Assembly: GCF_001687105.1 (NCBI RefSeq)
Contig: NZ_CP014595.1
Coordinates: 1,178,001 to 1,242,000 of the forward strand
Reading direction: 5' to 3'
Source: Salipiger sp. CCB-MM3
Lineage (GTDB): Bacteria > Pseudomonadota > Alphaproteobacteria > Rhodobacterales > Rhodobacteraceae
DNA: 64,000 nucleotides
Both the position numbers and the translations under genes were made by a program. This document shows, piece by piece, positions 58,988 to 64,000 of this stretch. Below the pieces are notes generated by a model. It was given only the letters and a program-made list of their open reading frames with translations. It made no database searches and was not told the DNA's origin. Within the stretch, counting starts at the first letter, position 1. Each line of letters starts with the position of its first letter.

Positions 58988-59623
58988 CTAGATGCGGAAC
59001 AGCGGCTGCAGCAGCCGCGGGATCATTGCGTGGAACCGCAGCGGCGCGTCGGTCGCGGCAAGGCAGATGCAGGGCGCCTCGTCCCCGGCCATCGGCTGGT
59101 GATCCACATCGTCCTGCGCCACCTCGACATCGCCGACGGCAAAGCGGCCCTCGCTGTCCGAAAAGCTGCCCTGCAGCACCAGCGTCAGTTCCAGACCATG
59201 GTGGCCGTGCTCGGGAACGGCGCGGCCGCGCGGGATGTAAAGCAGGCGCAGCGAGCCCTCCTCGTCGGCGCTGAGGATCTGCTGGCGGATGCCCCCGCCC
59301 AGCATCTTCCAGCGCGGCGGCTGCCCTTTCAGCGCCTCCATAACAGGAGCGGGAAAGACACCAGACCCGCGCTGCGGCGGTGTGGGCGTCGGCGTCGCGT
59401 CAAGCGCGGCGAACAGGCGGGCGCGGGCGTCGCTCGACACATCGGCGGGCGCGAGCCCGTCAAGCAGAGCGCCGCCCACGGCGGCTTCGGCTTCGACAAC
59501 GCTGCGGCAGTCATCGCACAGCGAGACATGCGCCGCGATCACCACCGCGAAAGGCTGCGGCAGCGTCCCGGCGGCATAGGCGCGAAGCATCTCCTCGGGG
59601 ATATGATGGGTGATCTTGCTCAT
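58988..59623 (-). CDS. chrR: ChrR-type zinc anti-sigma factor
   Basis: 211 residues, two domains. The N-terminal ZAS domain binds zinc and the sigma factor: HH at 6-7, H32, C36 and C39 (HVSLCDDC) match the H6-H31-C35-C38 ligands of R. sphaeroides ChrR. The C-terminal cupin has EHGHHGLELTLVLQGS and a later His in DDVDHQPM. ChrR holds RpoE inactive until singlet oxygen triggers its breakdown; the cupin domain is needed for that response. The start overlaps the rpoE stop by 4 bp. Confidence 0.95.
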   Translation of the reverse strand: MSKITHHIPEEMLRAYAAGTLPQPFAVVIAAHVSLCDDCRSVVEAEAAVGGALLDGLAPADVSSDARARLFAALDATPTPTPPQRGSGVFPAPVMEALKGQPPRWKMLGGGIRQQILSADEEGSLRLLYIPRGRAVPEHGHHGLELTLVLQGSFSDSEGRFAVGDVEVAQDDVDHQPMAGDEAPCICLAATDAPLRFHAMIPRLLQPLFRI

Positions 59624-60177
59624 TGCGGTCTCAGGTCAGTGAGGTCACGCCGCAGGCGGTCGAGCCCGAGGCGGATACGTGATTTGATCGTCCCCAGCGG
59701 CAGGCCGGTGATCCGGCTGATCTCGCTGTGGGGCAGCTCTTCCATATACGCGTGACGCAGCGCCTCGGTCTGCTCGGGGCTGAGCTTCTCCAGCGCTTCG
59801 CGCAGCTGCTGCGATTCCTGTTCAAGCGCGAGGATCTGCGGCGCATCGGGCTCGCCGCTCTCGGGCTCCTGCATCAGTTCGGGCTCGGGCAGCGGTTTGC
59901 GGCGGTAAAGGTCGATCTGGCGGTTGCGGGCGATGCGATAAATCCACGCCGAGGCTTCGGCGCGGTGCGGATCGAATTGCGCGGCCTTGTTCCAGACCGA
60001 CAGCATTACGTCCTGCACCACATCCTCGGCGCTGCCATCCCGCAATCCGCCCCGCATCAACATCGCTTTGAGCCGGGGCGCGAAGAAATCGAACAGCCGC
60101 CCGAACGCCTCGCGATCACGCTGATCGCGCACGGCCAACAGCCAGCGCGTCTGTTCGGAGGTCTCGGTAGGCGTCAC
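59620..60177 (-). CDS. rpoE: ECF sigma factor RpoE (singlet-oxygen response)
   Basis: 185 residues from GTG 60177, which has AAGGAG 6 bases upstream. An ATG at 60282 has no ribosome-binding site and would fall at the transcription start predicted from the promoter at 60287-60316. Region 2 is GRLFDFFAPRLKAMLM, AEDVVQDVMLSVWNKA and WIYRIARNRQIDLYRR; region 4 is HSEISRITGLPLGTIKSRIR. It is close to R. sphaeroides RpoE, which switches on repair and lipid genes under singlet oxygen. First gene of rpoE-chrR-SDR, and probably controls its own promoter. Confidence 0.93.
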   Translation of the reverse strand: MTPTETSEQTRWLLAVRDQRDREAFGRLFDFFAPRLKAMLMRGGLRDGSAEDVVQDVMLSVWNKAAQFDPHRAEASAWIYRIARNRQIDLYRRKPLPEPELMQEPESGEPDAPQILALEQESQQLREALEKLSPEQTEALRHAYMEELPHSEISRITGLPLGTIKSRIRLGLDRLRRDLTDLRPQ

Positions 60178-60286
60178 ACGGGTCTCCTTTTTCGGCGTGC
60201 CGCTCACCGCAACAGAGACGACGCCGTCGGTATCGAAGGCGTCGGATGGGTCGTGCGATATGAGGCGGCCATCAAGAGACATGTAG

Positions 60287-60316
60287 GGGTTACGCTGCGG
60301 GATGCGACCCGGATCA
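60287..60316 (-). promoter_or_regulatory. RpoE-type promoter of rpoE-chrR
   Basis: Minus strand TGATCC, 18 bases, TAACCC. Transcription would start near 60280, about 100 bp before the GTG start of rpoE. Confidence 0.65.
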
Positions 60317-60441
60317 CCGCCGGTCTGAATTTTTTCGCGAATTTTTCGCCCCGCAGCGATGCAGGCGCCCGAAAGCCGACACGCACGGTGGCGACCACTT
60401 CTTGGCGCACACAAAAAATTCCCCTCGCCTCAAGTCTTTGG

Positions 60442-60471
60442 TGATCCATTTCAAAGACCCGTGCGTAACAT
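60442..60471 (+). promoter_or_regulatory. RpoE-type promoter of the FAD oxidoreductase-DUF1365-CFA operon
   Basis: TGATCC, 18 bases, TAACAT, ending 33 bp before the GTG start at 60505. Confidence 0.68.
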
Positions 60472-60504
60472 ATTCAAGTTTACCTAAGTCCGCGGGAGGT
60501 TTGC

Positions 60505-61797
60505 GTGGCCCTTGACCTGTCTTTTGGAGTTCCCCAGCGCGTTGCCGTGATCGGCGGCGGCATCTCGGGTCTCGCCACAGCATGGCTTTTGTCGCAGCGC
60601 TGCCGCGTGACGCTTTATGAGGCCGCGCCGCGCCTTGGCGGCCATGCCCGCACGGTGACGGCGGGGCTCTATGGTGATCAGCCGGTAGATACGGGCTTTA
60701 TCGTCTTCAACTACGCCAACTACCCTCATCTCACCGCGCTCTTCCGCGATCTCGACGTGCCGGTAGAGCGCAGTGACATGAGCTTTGGCGTTTCGCTGCA
60801 TGGCGGGCGGTTGGAATATGCGCTGCGCTCGGGCAATGCGCTGTTTGGCCAGCGCAGCAATATCGCACGCCCCGGCTTTTACGCGATGATCCGCGACATC
60901 CTGCACTTCAACCGCCACGCCGAGGCCAAGGCCGAGAGCCATCCGCATCTGTCGATCGCCGGACTGGTCGAGGCGCTGGGGCTGGGGAACGCCTTCCGTG
61001 ACCGCTATCTCTATCCGATCTGCGGCGCGATCTGGTCCACGCCCTCGGCCAAGATCGGGGATTTTCCGGCGCAGGCGCTGATGCGCTTTCTGCGCAACCA
61101 CGCGCTTTTGTCCGCCGGGAACCAGCACCAATGGTGGACCGTCTCGGGCGGCTCGCGCAGCTATGTCGAGCGGCTGACCGCGGCGCTTGAGGCGCGGCAG
61201 GTCTCGCTGCGCCCCGGCACCCCGGTGTTGCAGGTCGAGCGGGACGAGAAACACGCCACGGTCATGACCGAAGGCCATGCCCCCGAGCAGTACGATCAGG
61301 TCGTTTTTGCCTGTCACGCCGACATGGCCCTGTCGCTGCTCGCCGAGCCAAGCAGCTCCGAGCAACGCGCGCTGGGGGCGGTGAAGTTTCAGGACAATCA
61401 CGCGGTGCTGCACCGCGACACCCGCCTGATGCCGCAGCGCCGCCGATGCTGGAGCTCGTGGGTGTTCCGGACCGAGCCGGGCACCCCGCCCGATCAGCCC
61501 GTTGGCGTGACCTATTGGATGAACCGGCTGCAGAACATTCCCGACAGCGATCCGATGTTCGTCACGCTCAATCCGCAGCGCGATATTCCCGACGAGTTGG
61601 TCTACGACCGCAACACCTTCCGCCACCCGGTGTTCGACACCGCCGCGCTGGACGCGCAGAGCCGCATTGCCGCGCTGCAGGGCAAAAACCGAAGCTGGTA
61701 CGCGGGAGCGTGGCTGCGCAACGGGTTCCACGAGGATGGCTTTGCCAGCGCGGTGCGCATCGCCCGGCAGATGCTGCCCGCGCCGGTGGCCGCATGA
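60505..61797 (+). CDS. FAD-dependent amine-oxidase-like oxidoreductase
   Basis: 430 residues from GTG 60505, with CGGGAGGT just upstream. The dinucleotide fold VAVIGGGISGLATAWLL is followed by YEAAPRLGGHARTV, VDTGFIVFNYANYPHL and WYAGAWLRNGFHEDGF at the end. It belongs to the NAD(P)-binding/amine oxidase superfamily that also contains carotenoid desaturases. In R. sphaeroides the gene cluster next to rpoE-chrR contains such a protein in the RpoE regulon, and RpoE-controlled genes there make methylated and furan fatty acids. This protein could oxidise a lipid acyl chain. It overlaps the next gene by 4 bp. Confidence 0.9.
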   Translation: MALDLSFGVPQRVAVIGGGISGLATAWLLSQRCRVTLYEAAPRLGGHARTVTAGLYGDQPVDTGFIVFNYANYPHLTALFRDLDVPVERSDMSFGVSLHGGRLEYALRSGNALFGQRSNIARPGFYAMIRDILHFNRHAEAKAESHPHLSIAGLVEALGLGNAFRDRYLYPICGAIWSTPSAKIGDFPAQALMRFLRNHALLSAGNQHQWWTVSGGSRSYVERLTAALEARQVSLRPGTPVLQVERDEKHATVMTEGHAPEQYDQVVFACHADMALSLLAEPSSSEQRALGAVKFQDNHAVLHRDTRLMPQRRRCWSSWVFRTEPGTPPDQPVGVTYWMNRLQNIPDSDPMFVTLNPQRDIPDELVYDRNTFRHPVFDTAALDAQSRIAALQGKNRSWYAGAWLRNGFHEDGFASAVRIARQMLPAPVAA

Positions 61798-62570
61798 GCG
61801 AAAGCCTCGCAGACAGATTGGGCGCGGGCGAGATGCTGCATCTTCCGGCCCGCGTGACCCACGCACGGCGCGGCGGCATCCGCCATGCCTTCGTCTATCG
61901 CGTGGACTATCTGCTGCTTGATCCCGATGCGGTGCGCCCCCCGCGCCTGTTCTCGCGCAACCGCTTCAACCTCTTCTCGCTTTATGATCGCGACCATGGC
62001 GGCCCGCGCGGGGATGGCACCGGTGCCGCATGGGCGCGGCGCGTCTTTGCCTCGGCGGGGCTCGAAGGCGTGCGCGTGGCACTGCTGATGCAGCCGCGCT
62101 TTCTGGGCTATTGGTTCAACCCGGTCTCCTTTTGGCTTGCGCTGCGCGGCGACCGGCTGCTGGCGGTGATCGCCGAGGTGAGCAACACCTTCGGCCAGCG
62201 CCACAGCTACCTTTGCCATCACGCCGCCTTTGCCCCGATCTCTCCAGAGGATGAGTTGACCGCCACCAAGGTCTTTCACGTCTCACCGTTCCAAGATGTG
62301 CGCGGCACCTATCACTTCCGCTTTTCGATCACCGGGGCCGCCGCCGCGATCGGCATCCGCCAGATCGACGGCAAGGAAGGCCTCAAGGCCACAATGTCCG
62401 GTGACTTCTCTCCCGCCGGATCGGCCCGCCTGCTGCGCAGCGCGCTGCGCCGCCCGGGTGGCGCGATGCGGGTGATTATGCTCATCTACTGGAATGCACT
62501 ACGTTTAAAATTGAAGGGAGCCGAATACCGCAAGCTCCCCGCACCGCCCGATCACGAGGTCAGCCGATGA
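61794..62570 (+). CDS. DUF1365 family protein
   Basis: 258 residues from ATG 61794, overlapping the oxidoreductase stop (ATGA). DUF1365 features: VTHARRGGIRHAFVYRVDYL, FNLFSLYDRDHG, QPRFLGYWFNPVSFWLAL, then GRHSYLCHHA-like histidines (FGQRHSYLCHH) and KVFHVSPFQDVRGTYHFRF. No activity is established. It is almost always found between an amine-oxidase-like gene and a CFA-type methyltransferase, as here, so it probably works on the same lipid. Confidence 0.93.
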   Translation: MSESLADRLGAGEMLHLPARVTHARRGGIRHAFVYRVDYLLLDPDAVRPPRLFSRNRFNLFSLYDRDHGGPRGDGTGAAWARRVFASAGLEGVRVALLMQPRFLGYWFNPVSFWLALRGDRLLAVIAEVSNTFGQRHSYLCHHAAFAPISPEDELTATKVFHVSPFQDVRGTYHFRFSITGAAAAIGIRQIDGKEGLKATMSGDFSPAGSARLLRSALRRPGGAMRVIMLIYWNALRLKLKGAEYRKLPAPPDHEVSR

Positions 62571-63742
62571 ACCTGCCCATCTCCGCGATGATGAAACGCC
62601 GCTTTCTGTCCACGCTCGAACAGATCGAGCACGGCCGCCTCACCCTGCTGACGCCCGAGGGCGAGCGGCATCATTTCGGCACCACCGGGCCCGAGGCGGA
62701 TCTGCATATCCTCGACTGGTCCGTGCTGCCTGCGCTTGCCGCACGCGGCGAGGTCGCCATGGGCGAGAGCTATATCGCCGGTCTCTGGCACAGCAGTTCG
62801 CCCGAACGGCTGCTGCGGCTGGCGCTGGACAATCTCGATGCCTTCGAACGCTATGTGACGCCCGGCCCCCTCGCCCGGCTCAAGTTCCGGATGATCGACC
62901 GGGTGCTGCGCGCCAACAGCCTCAAGGGGTCGTCGCGCAACATTCAGGCGCATTACGACGTGGGCAACGAGTTCTATCAGCTCTGGCTCGATCCGGGGAT
63001 GACCTACTCATCCGCGCTGTTTGCCGAGGGCGAAGGCGACACTGCACTGCCCGAGGCGCAGGACCGCAAGTACGACCGCATCCTCTCGCGGCTGAGCGAC
63101 AGCCCCTCGGTGCTGGAGATCGGCTGCGGCTGGGGCGGCTTTGCCGAACGCGCCGCGCAGCAGGGGCGCAAGGTCACCGGCATCACGCTCTCGCCCAGCC
63201 AGAAAGGCTATGCCGATGCGCGGCTCGACGGGCGCGCCGACATCCGGCTGCAGGATTACCGGGCGGTGCAGGGGCGCTACGCCAACATCGTCTCGATCGA
63301 GATGATCGAAGCGGTGGGCGAAAAATACTGGCCGGTGTATTTCGCCGCGCTGAAGGACCGGCTGGCCGAAGGCGGCCGCGCGGTGCTGCAGGCGATCACC
63401 GTGCAGGACGCCGAGTTCTCGCTCTACCGCAAGCGCACAGATTTTATCCGGCAGCACACGTTCCCCGGTGGCATGCTGCCCTGCAACGCGGTGCTGACCC
63501 GCGAGGCCGCCAAGGCCGGTCTGGAGCTGCGCGAGAATTTCGCCTTTGGACAGCACTACGCCCGCACCTGCCGCATCTGGCGCGACAACCTTCTGCGTCA
63601 GCGCAAGCGGATCGAAGGGCTGGGCTATGGCGAGAGTTTCCTGCGCAGCTGGCAGTTCTATCTCGATGCCTGCGCGGCCACCTTCTCGACCGGGCGCACC
63701 GATGTGGTGCAGGTCGAATTGCGTCACGCGGGCGAGGCCTGA
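62567..63742 (+). CDS. Cyclopropane-fatty-acid synthase-type methyltransferase
   Basis: 391 residues, overlapping DUF1365 by 4 bp. Landmarks are QAHYDVGNEFYQLWLDPGMT, YSSALF, the SAM site VLEIGCGWGGFAERAA, SIEMIEAVGEKYW and the later DFIRQHTFPGGMLP. CFA-type enzymes add a methylene or methyl group to double bonds in membrane phospholipids. The N-terminal domain is shorter than in E. coli Cfa, and the context suggests the methylated-fatty-acid type rather than plain cyclopropanation. Third gene of the RpoE-driven operon. A degenerate intergenic repeat follows. Confidence 0.92.
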   Translation: MNLPISAMMKRRFLSTLEQIEHGRLTLLTPEGERHHFGTTGPEADLHILDWSVLPALAARGEVAMGESYIAGLWHSSSPERLLRLALDNLDAFERYVTPGPLARLKFRMIDRVLRANSLKGSSRNIQAHYDVGNEFYQLWLDPGMTYSSALFAEGEGDTALPEAQDRKYDRILSRLSDSPSVLEIGCGWGGFAERAAQQGRKVTGITLSPSQKGYADARLDGRADIRLQDYRAVQGRYANIVSIEMIEAVGEKYWPVYFAALKDRLAEGGRAVLQAITVQDAEFSLYRKRTDFIRQHTFPGGMLPCNAVLTREAAKAGLELRENFAFGQHYARTCRIWRDNLLRQRKRIEGLGYGESFLRSWQFYLDACAATFSTGRTDVVQVELRHAGEA

Positions 63743-63765
63743 CCCGCGCGGCGCGCCGGAATTTA

Positions 63766-63788
63766 CCCTGCGGGGGCCGTATTTTCGC
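63766..63788 (+). repeat. Intergenic repeat, family 1, degenerate copy
   Basis: CCCTGCGGGGGCCGTATTTT then CGCC, in the 147-bp gap after the CFA-type gene. Downstream, GCAGGG-CCCCG-CCCTGC (63817-63833 region) is a short hairpin without a T-run. Confidence 0.35.
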
Positions 63789-63889
63789 CTCACTCCATAA
63801 CTAGCGATGACTCAACCCGCAGGGCCCCGCCCTGCCGTGGTTGATGAATGTCACAGTCGCGAGTCGCGCCCTATTCACGGAGCCTGAAG

Positions 63890-64000
63890 ATGTTGTCCAA
63901 GATCGGAGCCTCCCTCCTTCTCCTCGCCGGAGCCGCAGCGCCGCTTGCCGCCGCCGAGCAGGAAGTACTGATGACGGGGCTGAGCTACTTCCCCGAGGAT
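63890..64000 (+). CDS. Secreted protein, N-terminal fragment (cut by window edge), possibly a cupredoxin
   Basis: 37 residues from ATG 63890, running off the window. A signal peptide (MLSKIGASLLLLAGAAAPLA, cut near AAAEQ) is followed by QEVLMTGLSYFPED. A short start of this kind with YFPED is compatible with a plastocyanin-like copper protein, but too little is present to be sure. It lies 147 bp after the RpoE-controlled operon; I see no TGATCC site in front of it. Confidence 0.6.
   Translation, partial: MLSKIGASLLLLAGAAAPLAAAEQEVLMTGLSYFPED

Larger units (their letters stand above)
60178..60504. other. 327-bp intergenic region with divergent RpoE-type promoters
   Basis: Separates rpoE (minus) from the FAD oxidoreductase operon (plus). 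It contains two TGATCC-N18-TAAC sites, one in each direction, 125 bp apart. The rpoE transcript would have an untranslated leader of about 100 bases. No gene in it. Confidence 0.6.

Noticed and set aside
60178..60282. ATG at 60282 as the rpoE start
   Set aside because: No ribosome-binding site, and the promoter at 60287-60316 would start transcription at about 60280, leaving the ATG outside the transcript. GTG 60177 has AAGGAG in front and gives the usual RpoE length.
63810..63835. Hairpin GCAGGG-CCCCG-CCCTGC as terminator of the CFA-type operon
   Set aside because: Short stem and no T-run after it.

Overview
The window is a GC-rich stretch of ordinary bacterial chromosome, almost certainly from an aerobic or facultative member of the Rhodobacteraceae (Roseobacter group, Alphaproteobacteria). 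The pointers are an RpoHII-type heat-shock/oxidative-stress sigma factor, an RpoE/ChrR zinc anti-sigma pair with its membrane-lipid neighbours, COQ9, a DUF1127 protein, a D,D-carboxypeptidase fused to a SPOR domain, a SqrR/BigR-type thiol regulator, and intergenic repeats of the kind seen in this family. The genus cannot be fixed from what is visible. I see no rRNA, insertion sequence, prophage or CRISPR array. About 62 protein genes and one tRNA gene can be supported; the first gene and the last gene are cut by the window edges.

Layout. 1-7.9 kb: a long minus-strand run, rpoH2-chaN-coaBC-dut-membrane-anchored moeB, then an amino-acid ABC binding protein and permease without an ATPase, then a cut M3 peptidase. 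8.3-13.3 kb: comM, an HSL-type esterase, gshB, yraN and rsmI. 13.3-19.7 kb: an LpoA-like lipoprotein overlapping glnD, then a cold-shock protein divergent from a DEAD-box helicase across 529 bp of non-coding DNA. 19.7-28.2 kb: amidohydrolase, trkH, murJ, phospholipase D, a rhomboid without its catalytic residues, and trpS. 28.3-33.2 kb: a homocysteine methyltransferase-like gene, ruvCAB under a LexA-like box, DUF1127 and small unknowns. 33.3-41.2 kb: prmA, an MFS carrier, a cupin and a YeeE/YedE sulfur transporter around an FNR-like box, hemF, an SDR that lacks its active-site lysine, rsmC, clpS and a HAD phosphatase. 41.3-50.5 kb: dacF-SPOR, rpsU, coq9, two quinone oxidoreductases, DUF2189, an FKBP isomerase, a haloacid dehalogenase, an alpha/beta hydrolase and truB. 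50.7-57.7 kb: pcaD, a second hydrolase and a degenerate PcaB, a SqrR-like repressor, an acyl-CoA ligase, an ABC exporter and tRNA-Gly. 57.8-64 kb: DUF2177, SDR, chrR, rpoE, FAD oxidoreductase, DUF1365, a CFA-type methyltransferase and the start of a secreted protein.

The two most interesting signals are regulatory. First, three sites of the form TGATCC-N18-TA(A/T)C lie within 2.7 kb, in front of rpoE, the FAD oxidoreductase operon and the DUF2177 gene. They tie the 57.8-63.7 kb genes into one RpoE/ChrR unit that probably remodels membrane fatty acids under singlet-oxygen stress. Second, a 43-bp element built from an 11-bp period (TGCATGG plus four bases) occurs twice, 27 kb apart, with 41 of 43 bases identical, in front of murJ and of pcaD. 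It fits no regulator site I know. Several genes are likely pseudoenzymes: the rhomboid, the SDR next to hemF, and the PcaB-like protein.
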